Shown here: piece by piece, positions 1 to 6,105 of the stretch | How the letters are laid out: the number at the start of each line of letters is the position of its first letter | Position numbering within the stretch: the first letter of the stretch is position 1 | Source: Candidatus Mediterraneibacter colneyensis | GTDB lineage: Bacteria > Bacillota > Clostridia > Lachnospirales > Lachnospiraceae | Reading direction: 5' to 3' | Length of the DNA stretch: 6,623 nt | Assembly (NCBI GenBank): GCA_019114745.1 | Contig: DXEY01000126.1 | Span: 1 to 6,623 of the forward strand | The notes under the pieces: model-generated | What the model saw: only the letters and a program-made list of their open reading frames with translations | Database searches by the model: none | Told to the model about the DNA's origin: nothing | Translations under genes and position numbers: made by a program

Positions 1-63
1 TAATTAAAAAGTCAATAGCATACCCGCAAAAATCAGAATAACGCTTTCTTCTTACGGGAACCG

Positions 64-72
64 TGGTATAAT
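64..72 (+). promoter_or_regulatory. Extended -10 promoter for degV operon
   Basis: TGGTATAAT at 64-72 is a perfect sigma-A -10 hexamer (67-72) with the extended TGn motif just upstream. At 16-18 nt further upstream there is only a weak T-rich -35 (about 44-50), which is acceptable for an extended -10 promoter. Transcription would start near 79, leaving a leader of roughly 55 nt. A GGAGG ribosome site sits at 123-127, 7 nt before the degV ATG. The rest of 1-134 shows no gene, and nothing in 1-60 was recognised. Confidence 0.7.
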
Positions 73-134
73 AACTAACAGCAGCAAAAGCATACACCGG
101 TGCCGCCGGAATCATAATAAATGGAGGATCAGAT

Positions 135-1004
135 ATGTCAGAGCAGCAGACAAAAAGACAGATCATCCTGAGCGCAGACAGCACCTGCGATCTGGATGAA
201 GATTTAAAGAACCGGTATCACGTCAACTATTTCCCGCTTCATATCAACCTGAACGGGAAGGATTATCTGGATAATGTCAATATCACGCCGGAACAGGTTT
301 ATCAGGAATATTATGACAACAAAGTCCTGCCGAAGACTTCCGCCATAAATGTAGAGGAATATATGGATCACTTCCGCCCCTGGGTCGAGCAGGGCTGTGA
401 AGTTATCCACATCAATCTCGGACATGCCCTGTCCAGTTCTTACCAGAACTGTTGTCTGGCGGCAAAAGAGCTGGGGCATGTACACGTGGTCGACAGCGGC
501 AACCTCTCTACCGGAACAGGGCTGACCGTCGTCGCCGCAGGCAAGATGATCGCGGCGGGAATGGATGCCGAAGACATCGCAGAAGAACTCCGCAGAACCA
601 CCACCAGGCGCCACGCCAGCTTTGTTCTGGACACACTCACATTTCTCCATGCGGGAGGGCGGTGTTCAGCCGTCGCCGCACTGGGCGCAAATATGCTGAA
701 ATTAAAGCCCTGCATCCAGGTCGATAACCACGACGGGAGTATGAGCGTAGGAAAGAAGTACCGCGGTTCTCTGGATAAAGTGCTTGTAAAATATGTCAGA
801 GACGAGTTGTCAAAGCATACGGATATTGATCCCGAACTGCTTTTTATCACACACTCGGGCATCCCGCAGGAATATATTGATCTGGTAAAGAAAACAGTAG
901 AAGAGATGATGGATTTTAAAGAAATCCATATCACCAAGGCAAGCTGTACCATTTCCTGCCACTGCGGCCCGAACACACTGGGAATACTGTTTGAGACAAA
1001 ATAG
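135..1004 (+). CDS. DegV family fatty-acid-binding protein
   Basis: This is a 289-residue DegV-family protein, a cytosolic two-domain fold that binds one long-chain fatty acid. Characterised family members (FakB) present the fatty acid to a kinase (FakA) for entry into phospholipid synthesis. Family landmarks seen are: ADSTCDL near residue 14 at the N-terminal strand; KTSAIN (67-72) at the ligand-pocket TS position; the serine cluster LSSSY (99-103); VVDSGNLSTGTG (118-129); the glycine turn HAGGRCS (172-178); KPCIQV (191-196); HSG (240-242); and the C-terminal HCGPNTLGI (276-284). Length is normal for the family. The start is supported by GGAGG 7 nt upstream. The usual HxGPG motif near the end reads HCGPN here, with two more cysteines just before it. 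No fakA-like kinase is in the window, so a FakB role is not proven; many genomes carry several DegV paralogues. It is probably co-transcribed with the next gene. Confidence 0.93.
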   Translation: MSEQQTKRQIILSADSTCDLDEDLKNRYHVNYFPLHINLNGKDYLDNVNITPEQVYQEYYDNKVLPKTSAINVEEYMDHFRPWVEQGCEVIHINLGHALSSSYQNCCLAAKELGHVHVVDSGNLSTGTGLTVVAAGKMIAAGMDAEDIAEELRRTTTRRHASFVLDTLTFLHAGGRCSAVAALGANMLKLKPCIQVDNHDGSMSVGKKYRGSLDKVLVKYVRDELSKHTDIDPELLFITHSGIPQEYIDLVKKTVEEMMDFKEIHITKASCTISCHCGPNTLGILFETK

Positions 1005-1014
1005 GAGATACGTT

Positions 1015-2100
1015 ATGAATACCAAACCCGTATTTCACGGAAGCGACATCGAAAAGATCTGCAGTTACTATCATCTCGACAGAGACAGGATCACCAATTT
1101 CGGAGCCAATGTCAATCCCCTCGGGCTGTCGGAACATGTAAAAACAGAGATCGCCGGACATCTGGATCTCCTTTCCTCATACCCGGACAGGGACTATACT
1201 TCTCTGCGGCGTACGATCTCAGAATACTGCGGCGTCCCCGACGGATATATCCTGCCCGGGAACGGATCCAGCGAGCTGATCTCGCTCCTCATCGAAGCGC
1301 GCGCCCCGAAACATACGCTGATCCTCGGCCCGACATATTCCGAGTATTCCAGAGAATTGTCCTTCTCCGGAAGCACACAGGAATATTACCACCTGAAAGA
1401 AGAGCAGAACTTTGAACTGGATGTAGATGATCTGTGCCGTACATTAAAAAACGGATATGACTTTCTCATCATGTGCAATCCAAATAATCCGACCTCCTCG
1501 GCTGTGTTTCAGGACGATCTGCGCATCCTGCTCGATTTCTGCCGGGAGCACGGCATCTTCGTCATGATCGATGAGACGTATGTGGAATTTGCACCGGACA
1601 TCAGCGCCGTAACCGCAGTTCCCCTCACACGGGATTATCCGGATCTGATGGTGCTCCGCGGGGTGTCGAAATTCTTCGCTGCGCCCGGGATGAGATTCGG
1701 CTACGGGATCACCGGCAACGCCGGTTTCCTGAAAAGGATGAAAGAAAAACAGGTCCCCTGGTCTTTAAACAGCATCGGCGCATATGCCGGAGAGCTGATG
1801 TTCAAAGACCGGGAGTATATTGAGAAGACAAGGTCACTGATCCTCTCAGAACGGGAACGGATGTATCAGGCTGTAAGGGAGATGCCTGAATACAAAGTAT
1901 ATCAGCCGTATGCCAACTTCCTGCTCGTAAAGATCATCAAAGAAGGCGTTACCTCCTTTGACGTGTTTGAGCGGTGCATCAAAGCCGGACTGATGATAAG
2001 GGACTGTTCGTCATTCCAGTGCCTGGATGGCGAGTTCGTGCGGTTCTGCGTAATGATGCCGGAAGAAAACAGCAGGTTGCTGCATGAATTGGGGACGTAG
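1015..2100 (+). CDS. PLP-dependent aminotransferase, CobD/HisC-like
   Basis: A 361-residue fold-type I PLP enzyme of the class I/II aminotransferase superfamily. Visible landmarks: FGANVNPLG (29-37); YPDRDY (56-61); PGNGSSE (81-87) at the phosphate-binding turn; NPNNPT (155-160); DETYVEF (186-192) with the aspartate that contacts the pyridine nitrogen; SKFFAAPGMRFGYG, with probable Schiff-base Lys219 and Arg227; PWSLN (248-252); and FVRF with Arg343 for the substrate acid group. The N-terminal HGS, the NxNPLG motif and PWSLN resemble L-threonine-O-3-phosphate decarboxylase (CobD) more than typical histidinol-phosphate aminotransferase (HisC). No cobalamin or histidine genes are adjacent, so the substrate is open. 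ATG 1015 is preferred over an in-frame TTG at 991 because AGGAG (1003-1007) lies 7 nt before it and overlaps the degV stop, indicating translational coupling. The last codons (E-L-G-T-stop) lie inside the left arm of an intergenic palindrome, and the C-terminus is a few residues shorter than in typical CobD proteins. Confidence 0.88.
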   Translation: MNTKPVFHGSDIEKICSYYHLDRDRITNFGANVNPLGLSEHVKTEIAGHLDLLSSYPDRDYTSLRRTISEYCGVPDGYILPGNGSSELISLLIEARAPKHTLILGPTYSEYSRELSFSGSTQEYYHLKEEQNFELDVDDLCRTLKNGYDFLIMCNPNNPTSSAVFQDDLRILLDFCREHGIFVMIDETYVEFAPDISAVTAVPLTRDYPDLMVLRGVSKFFAAPGMRFGYGITGNAGFLKRMKEKQVPWSLNSIGAYAGELMFKDREYIEKTRSLILSERERMYQAVREMPEYKVYQPYANFLLVKIIKEGVTSFDVFERCIKAGLMIRDCSSFQCLDGEFVRFCVMMPEENSRLLHELGT

Positions 2101-2173
2101 TAAAATGCGATTTTACTACGTCCCCAATTCAATTTCACCCTGTCCCTATTCTCAGTTCACCCTGTCCCTGTTT
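2085..2173 (+). repeat. REP/MITE-like hairpin repeat, copy A
   Basis: Positions 2085-2131 are a perfect 22-bp palindrome around a GCG loop (2107-2109); its core arm is GGGGACGTAGTAAAA. After the hairpin come two copies of TTCACCCTGTCCCT (2134-2147 and 2156-2169), 22 nt apart. Positions 2092-2169 align without gaps to 4134-4211 (copy B), with 62 of 78 positions identical by hand count. The left arm overlaps the 3' end of the PLP gene and contains its TAG stop. The element ends a few bases before the metG stop on the other strand, so it fills the whole convergent gap. The hairpin could end both transcripts, but no strong T-tract follows on either strand. The resemblance to REP-type repeats mobilised by RAYT/Y1 transposases is inference. 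Confidence 0.85.
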
Positions 2174-2176
2174 CGA

Positions 2177-4114
2177 TCAGCAGATTTCTGCTCCTGCCGG
2201 CATATCTTTTTCCGGCACCATAAGCGACAGATTGCCTTCTGCGTCTTCTGCGCAGAGGAGCATGCCTTCCGAGAGCACTCCGGCCAGTTTCGCAGGCTTC
2301 AGGTTTACAAGCACCATTACTTTCTTTCCGACCATTTCTTCTGCCGTATAATGAGCTTTGATCCCTGATACGATCTGTTTTACCTGGCTTCCGATCTTCA
2401 CCTGTGAGCAGAGAAGTTTTCTAGATTTTTTCACTTCCTCGCACGCGATGATCTCGCCCACCTGGAACTGCATTGCCCCAAACTGGTCAAATGTGATCTC
2501 GTCTTTCGGCTCTATGTCGATCACAGCCTCATTTTCTGAACTGCCCTCTCCGGCATCCGGCTCTTTTTCCGTATGTGGGTGCAGCTCTTCAACTTTCTTC
2601 ATTACTTCTTCAATATCCAGACGCTGGAAGAGGATTTCCGGCTTGTCTGTCACATGTCCTCCGCCGAGCTGTTCCAGAATCTTCCTGCTCGTGGACGGCA
2701 TGAAGGACTCCAGCAGTTCAGCTCCCGCAGAAATGCCCTGGATCAGATTCCAGAGAACCGTCTCAAGGCGGTCTTTCTTCGCCTCATCTTTCGCAAGCAC
2801 CCACGGCATTGTCTCATCGATATATTTGTTGCAGCGTTTAAAGAGGTTGAAGATCTCTGTAATTGCATCTGCCACTCTCAGGCCTTCCATCTTCTCATCG
2901 ACTGCTTTCGGAGTATTCTCGATGACTGCCTTCAGATCCGCATCCACTTCTTCGGCTGCGCCTTTGTCTGTTACAGTACCGCCGAAATATTTATTTGTCA
3001 TGGAAACGGTTCTGTTTACAAGATTTCCAAGTGTATTCGCCAGGTCGGAATTGAGGCGCTCCACCATCAGCTCCCATGTGATCACACCGTCATTTTCAAA
3101 CGGCATCTCATGAAGCACAAAATAGCGCACCGCGTCCACTCCAAAGAAGTCTACCAACTCGTCCGCGTAGAGAACATTTCCCTTTGATTTGCTCATCTTG
3201 CCGTCGCCCTGAAGGAGCCACGGATGCCCGAATACCTGTTTCGGGAGGGGCAGTCCCAGCGCCATCAGGAAGATCGGCCAGTAGATCGTATGGAAGCGGA
3301 TGATATCTTTTCCGATCAGATGAAGGTCAGCCGGCCACAGTTTTGCAAACTGCTCCGTGCTGTCGCCGTCCGCGTCATATCCGATTCCTGTGATATAGTT
3401 GGTGAGCGCGTCCAGCCATACATATACTACGTGCTTATCGTCAAAATCTACCGGAATCCCCCATTTGAAGGATGTTCGGGATACACACAGATCCTGAAGC
3501 CCCGGAAGAAGGAAGTTGTTCATCATTTCATTCTTTCTCGATACCGGCTGGATGAACTCCGGATGGGTATTGATATGCTCGATCAGGCGATCTGCATATT
3601 TGCTCATCTTGAAGAAGTATGCCTCCTCCTTCGCCGGCTGAACCTCGCGCCCGCAGTCCGGACATTTGCCGTCTACAAGCTGTGACTCTGTGAAGAATGA
3701 CTCGCAGGGAGTACAGTACATTCCTTCATAATATCCCTTGTAAATGTCACCCTGATCATATAGTTTCTTAAAGATCTTCTGTACCTGTTTCTCATGATCC
3801 GCGTCTGTCGTGCGGATAAATTTATCGTAAGAAGTATCCATCAGATCCCAGATCCTCTTAATCTCTGTAGATACATTGTCCACGAACTCCTTCGGGGAGA
3901 TTCCCGCCTCGTCTGCTTTGAGCTCGATCTTCTGTCCGTGCTCGTCAGTACCCGTCTGGAAGAACACATCGTATCCCTGGCTCCTCTTGTAGCGGGCGAT
4001 GGCATCTGCGAGTACGATCTCATATGTGTTGCCAATGTGCGGCTTGCCTGATGTATAGGCGATCGCCGTCGTAATGTAATACTTTGGTTTCTGCTGATTC
4101 ACTTTCTCTGACAT
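2177..4114 (-). CDS. metG: Methionyl-tRNA synthetase
   Basis: A 645-residue class Ia aminoacyl-tRNA synthetase that charges tRNA-Met for initiation and elongation in the cytosol. The catalytic domain begins with YYITTAIAYTSGKPHIGN and carries the HIGH-type motif HIGN at 26-29. It continues with TGTDEHGQKIE (54-64) and a single zinc knuckle, CTPC (134-137) and CPDC (151-154). The second class I signature, KMSKS, is at 306-310. An alpha-helical anticodon-binding domain follows (about 360-515), then an acidic linker. From about residue 540 there is a C-terminal EMAPII/Trbp111-type OB-fold tRNA-binding domain (FDQFGAMQFQVGEI through LVNLKPAKLAGVLSEGMLL). This is the full-length dimeric bacterial form. 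The start at 4114 is fixed by AAAGGAGG at 4120-4127, 5 nt upstream; the reading frame extends further upstream but runs through repeat copy B and leader RNA. Expression is controlled by the T-box upstream. The gene is bracketed by two direct repeats. Confidence 0.98.
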   Translation of the reverse strand: MSEKVNQQKPKYYITTAIAYTSGKPHIGNTYEIVLADAIARYKRSQGYDVFFQTGTDEHGQKIELKADEAGISPKEFVDNVSTEIKRIWDLMDTSYDKFIRTTDADHEKQVQKIFKKLYDQGDIYKGYYEGMYCTPCESFFTESQLVDGKCPDCGREVQPAKEEAYFFKMSKYADRLIEHINTHPEFIQPVSRKNEMMNNFLLPGLQDLCVSRTSFKWGIPVDFDDKHVVYVWLDALTNYITGIGYDADGDSTEQFAKLWPADLHLIGKDIIRFHTIYWPIFLMALGLPLPKQVFGHPWLLQGDGKMSKSKGNVLYADELVDFFGVDAVRYFVLHEMPFENDGVITWELMVERLNSDLANTLGNLVNRTVSMTNKYFGGTVTDKGAAEEVDADLKAVIENTPKAVDEKMEGLRVADAITEIFNLFKRCNKYIDETMPWVLAKDEAKKDRLETVLWNLIQGISAGAELLESFMPSTSRKILEQLGGGHVTDKPEILFQRLDIEEVMKKVEELHPHTEKEPDAGEGSSENEAVIDIEPKDEITFDQFGAMQFQVGEIIACEEVKKSRKLLCSQVKIGSQVKQIVSGIKAHYTAEEMVGKKVMVLVNLKPAKLAGVLSEGMLLCAEDAEGNLSLMVPEKDMPAGAEIC

Positions 4115-4133
4115 ATTAACCTCCTTTGTTTTT

Positions 4134-4216
4134 GGGACGTAGTAAAACCCGAAAACACTACGTCCCCGATCCGCTTTCAGGGTGTCCCTATTCTCATTTA
4201 AACCTGTCCCTTTTTG
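4134..4216 (+). repeat. REP/MITE-like hairpin repeat, copy B
   Basis: Second copy of the element, in the same orientation as copy A. The arms GGGACGTAGT (4134-4143) and ACTACGTCCC (4157-4166) form a 10-bp stem. The inner A/T arm that pairs in copy A is mismatched here, leaving a 13-nt loop. TGTCCCTATTCTCA follows at 4183-4196 and CCTGTCCCT at 4203-4211, with exactly the spacing of copy A. It lies in the metG 5' UTR, between the T-box terminator (T-run ending at 4242) and the metG ribosome site (4120-4127). A read-through metG mRNA would therefore carry this hairpin only 6 nt upstream of its Shine-Dalgarno sequence. Confidence 0.85.
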
Positions 4217-4241
4217 AACGAATGTAAGCGGTTGCCAGCGC

Positions 4242-4280
4242 AAAAAAGCCGTCCTCTTAACCAATGTTAAGAAGACGGCT
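4242..4280 (-). terminator. Intrinsic terminator of the metG T-box
   Basis: On the minus strand, AGCCGTCTTCTTAAC (4280-4266) pairs with GTTAAGAGGACGGCT (4261-4247) over 15 bp with one G-U pair and an ATTG loop. A run of six T (4247-4242) follows directly. The 5' arm contains the CGTCT used by the competing antiterminator, so this is the regulated off-state of the riboswitch. Confidence 0.95.
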
Positions 4281-4598
4281 GTTATACCGTGTTACCACTT
4301 CTCTTCGTCTCTTCCTCGCGGAACAAAACCTCATCAAGTGCCTGTCAGCACTCTCCCGCTGTAACGGGCGGAACCCATCGCAGCCTTGCTGTGATATCTC
4401 TCACAGTTCGGTGCGCTGCTCAGAAGCCATGTTCATCTGCCTTTCATCCATCCCTCTCAGCAGGGCGCCCCGCCTGCGCTTTCGTCATCTCTGCTCTCAG
4501 CGCCGGACCGGTCTTCACACCCGGGATTTCTCTGTAAGACTTCCGCCAGACTACTCTCTTCGTCATCGCTTTTACCAGTTGTATAAATTCCTGATCTG
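4242..4598 (-). promoter_or_regulatory. T-box riboswitch, tRNA-Met responsive, metG leader
   Basis: Read on the minus strand, this 350-nt gene-free stretch has the ordered landmarks of a T-box leader. The Stem I base is GACGAAGAGAGTAG (about 4564-4551). The AGAGA bulge is at 4533-4529 and the distal loop GGTGTGAA at 4521-4514, the latter an exact match to the conserved apical motif. A candidate specifier ATG at 4488-4486, followed by a purine, specifies methionine, matching the downstream gene. The T-box sequence AGTGGTAACACGG is at 4299-4287, and its UGGU bulge is complementary to an ACCA tRNA 3' end. A terminator follows. Uncharged tRNA-Met would stabilise the antiterminator, in which AGACG (4310-4306) can pair with CGTCT (4277-4273), and switch metG on. 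The specifier was placed by distance from the distal loop and by match to the gene, not by a computed fold. The 5' end is estimated from the promoter. Confidence 0.92.
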
Positions 4599-4604
4599 TA
4601 AAAA

Positions 4605-4633
4605 AGAGTAGCACACGAAGTTCTGAATGTCAA
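4605..4633 (-). promoter_or_regulatory. Sigma-A promoter for T-box/metG
   Basis: A perfect -35 TTGACA (4633-4628, minus strand) is followed after exactly 17 nt by TACTCT (4610-4605). TACTCT is a weak -10 that keeps the key TA...T positions. Transcription would begin near 4598, just upstream of T-box Stem I, which fits the riboswitch architecture. Confidence 0.75.
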
Positions 4634-4662
4634 GCCGGGATCTTGCCTGACGGCATCCCGGC
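4634..4662 (-). terminator. Possible terminator hairpin after radical SAM gene
   Basis: GCCGGGAT (4634-4641) and ATCCCGGC (4655-4662) form an 8-bp GC-rich stem. An inner GCC/GGC pairing (4645-4647 with 4652-4654) extends it past a 3-nt bulge. It lies 26 nt past the radical SAM stop codon, where a terminator would be expected, but no T-tract follows on the minus strand. Its base directly abuts the metG -35 box. It may be a weak terminator or simply a structured spacer. Confidence 0.4.
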
Positions 4663-4688
4663 CGCTCCGTCAATATCCGCCCATATTT

Positions 4689-6029
4689 TTACGAATGGCT
4701 CTCCTCCCACAGCTTATCAGCCGTCGGTTTCCAGTTCCGGGCATAGGGCTCGCATCTGTCGCACACATCATCCACACTTTCCGGATCCTGATAGTCTGTA
4801 TTTACTGCTCCCGTCTCTTTTACGAGCTTTCTCAGCCGCTCCGGATTCTCCAGCATCGGGCAGGGGCGCAGATGGTTGTCATTGAACGGCTGGTTGTCGT
4901 GGTACGCCTGGAAGATCGGGCTCTGCAGCGCCTCCAGAAGCGTACAGTCGTGGATGTTCACATTTGAGTAGTGGATAAATACGCAGGGCTCCACATCTCC
5001 CTTGGCATTGATATGCAGATATCTCCTGCCTCCGGCGATACATCCTCCCACATACTCGCCGTCATTCTGGAAATCCATGCCGAAGATCGGCTTCGTTTCC
5101 CGGAAATGGCGGATACGGTGATACATTTCTTCTCTCTGTTCCGGCGTCGGAAGAAGGCCTGTCACAGCGCCGTGTCCTACCGGCATGTAGTGGAAGTACC
5201 ATACGAACAGCGCGCCGCTCTCGATCATCATATCGTAGAATGCCTCGCTGCTGACATCCTCAAAGTTCTGGCTGGTATAACATACCGAAATACCAAATGG
5301 CAGCTTATGCTCTTTCATCAGTTCCATCGCATGGCGCACTTTGTGGTATACTCCGTCTCCCCTGCGCCCGTCGTTTGCCTTCTCAAATCCCTCCAGGCTG
5401 ATCGCCGGGACGAAGTTCTTTACCCTGAGCATCTCCTGGCAAAATTCTTCATCGATCATCGTTCCATTTGTAAACGCCAGGAACTCACAGTCCGGATGCA
5501 TCTCGCAGATCCTGAACACATCTTTTTTGCGCACCGTCGGCTCACCGCCGGTATAAATATACATGTACGTTCCCAGCTCTTTGCCCTGGCGGACGATCGA
5601 ATCAATGTCCTCCAGGCTCAGATTGAACTGATGTCCATACTCGGCAGCCCAGCACCCCGTACAGTTCAGATTACACGCGGTCGTCGGGTCGAGCAGGATC
5701 GCCCAGGGGATATTGCAGTTATATTTCTTCGACATCTCGTCCTGTGTGGCGCTGCCCTTCAGACTGGCATTTGTAATAAAATTCTGGAAAAATGTTCTCC
5801 TGACGCCCGGATCCAGATCATAAAGCCTTAAAATCAGCTGATACCAGTTATTCTTCTCCTCGATCGCTTTGCGGATCGCATTCCTCTGGCTCACATACCA
5901 GTCATTCGGCATGAGCCGGTCTACAAACGCCATCAGTTTCGGTATGTTCTCCTCGGGATTCCCTTCGAGATATTTCAGCGCCTGATTTACTGTAAATTCC
6001 TGCATTGTTTCTCTGATTGTCTTTCCCAT
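4689..6029 (-). CDS. Radical SAM protein with SPASM-like C-terminus
   Basis: A 446-residue radical S-adenosylmethionine enzyme of unknown substrate. A helical N-terminal extension of about 105 residues precedes the core. The core opens with DPTTACNLNCTGCW; Cys119, Cys123 and Cys126 form the CxxxCxxC motif for the SAM-binding [4Fe-4S] cluster. GGEP is at 161-164 (SAM amino group contact), FTNGT at 186-190, and SLEG at 211-214. The C-terminal part has more cysteines: GGC (330), EPC (349), Cys362, RPCPML (390) and CDRC (423-426). These are arranged like a SPASM/twitch region that would hold one or two auxiliary Fe-S clusters. SPASM enzymes often modify peptides or proteins, but no short precursor peptide was seen beside it. 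The start at 6029 is supported by AAAGGTGAG (6044-6036), 6 nt upstream. The 68-nt gap to the upstream gene holds two small palindromes. I do not recognise the specific subfamily. Confidence 0.9.
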   Translation of the reverse strand: MGKTIRETMQEFTVNQALKYLEGNPEENIPKLMAFVDRLMPNDWYVSQRNAIRKAIEEKNNWYQLILRLYDLDPGVRRTFFQNFITNASLKGSATQDEMSKKYNCNIPWAILLDPTTACNLNCTGCWAAEYGHQFNLSLEDIDSIVRQGKELGTYMYIYTGGEPTVRKKDVFRICEMHPDCEFLAFTNGTMIDEEFCQEMLRVKNFVPAISLEGFEKANDGRRGDGVYHKVRHAMELMKEHKLPFGISVCYTSQNFEDVSSEAFYDMMIESGALFVWYFHYMPVGHGAVTGLLPTPEQREEMYHRIRHFRETKPIFGMDFQNDGEYVGGCIAGGRRYLHINAKGDVEPCVFIHYSNVNIHDCTLLEALQSPIFQAYHDNQPFNDNHLRPCPMLENPERLRKLVKETGAVNTDYQDPESVDDVCDRCEPYARNWKPTADKLWEESHS

Positions 6030-6046
6030 TTGTAACTCACCTTTCT

Positions 6047-6060
6047 TTTACTTTAGTAAA
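6047..6060. promoter_or_regulatory. Possible operator palindrome upstream of radical SAM gene
   Basis: TTTACT and AGTAAA flank a 2-nt centre, giving a 14-nt inverted repeat immediately upstream of the radical SAM ribosome site (6036-6045). A short dyad at this place could be a repressor site, and A/T-rich sequence just upstream (6060-6070) could hold a -10. No regulator is known and the region is A/T rich, so chance is possible. Confidence 0.3.
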
Positions 6061-6085
6061 TATTTTATTTCTGGCCTGCGGGACT

Positions 6086-6105
6086 ATGCATTACACTTCA
6101 TGCAT
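6086..6105. repeat. Paired ATGCAT palindromes
   Basis: Two ATGCAT hexamers (6086-6091 and 6100-6105), each self-complementary, are separated by 8 nt. The pair overlaps the stop codon of the upstream coiled-coil gene. It could form a small hairpin or a two-site operator for the downstream radical SAM gene. The function is unproven. Confidence 0.35.

Noticed and set aside
991..1014. TTG start for the PLP gene
   Set aside because: It would overlap the degV coding end without a ribosome site; ATG 1015 has AGGAG at 7 nt spacing.
2085..2131. Copy A hairpin as a classical intrinsic terminator
   Set aside because: The stem is strong but no T-tract follows on either strand, and a homologous hairpin sits in the metG 5' UTR, where a terminator would be harmful. 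It is better called a dispersed repeat.
2134..2169. TTCACCCTGTCCCT pair as the start of a CRISPR array
   Set aside because: Only two units of 14 nt with an 8-nt gap, part of the repeat element and also present in copy B; there are no spacers or cas genes.
2084..2368. A 94-codon plus-strand frame starting in repeat copy A
   Set aside because: It begins inside the palindrome and continues antisense to the metG 3' end; there is no ribosome site and no recognisable protein.
2358..3113. A 251-codon plus-strand frame
   Set aside because: It is a shadow of metG with a serine- and phenylalanine-rich translation typical of antisense frames.
4115..4264. A 50-residue N-terminal extension of the metG reading frame
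   Set aside because: It runs through repeat copy B and the T-box terminator. The ATG at 4114 has an ideal AGGAGG site and gives the normal MetRS N-terminus.
4264..4611. Plus-strand open frames of 115 and 82 codons
   Set aside because: They lie antisense to the T-box leader, with low-complexity, S/R/P-rich translations and no ribosome site. The RNA structure explains the sequence.
4971..5831. A 286-codon plus-strand open frame
   Set aside because: It is antisense to the radical SAM gene, whose frame has clear motifs; the translation shows no family features.
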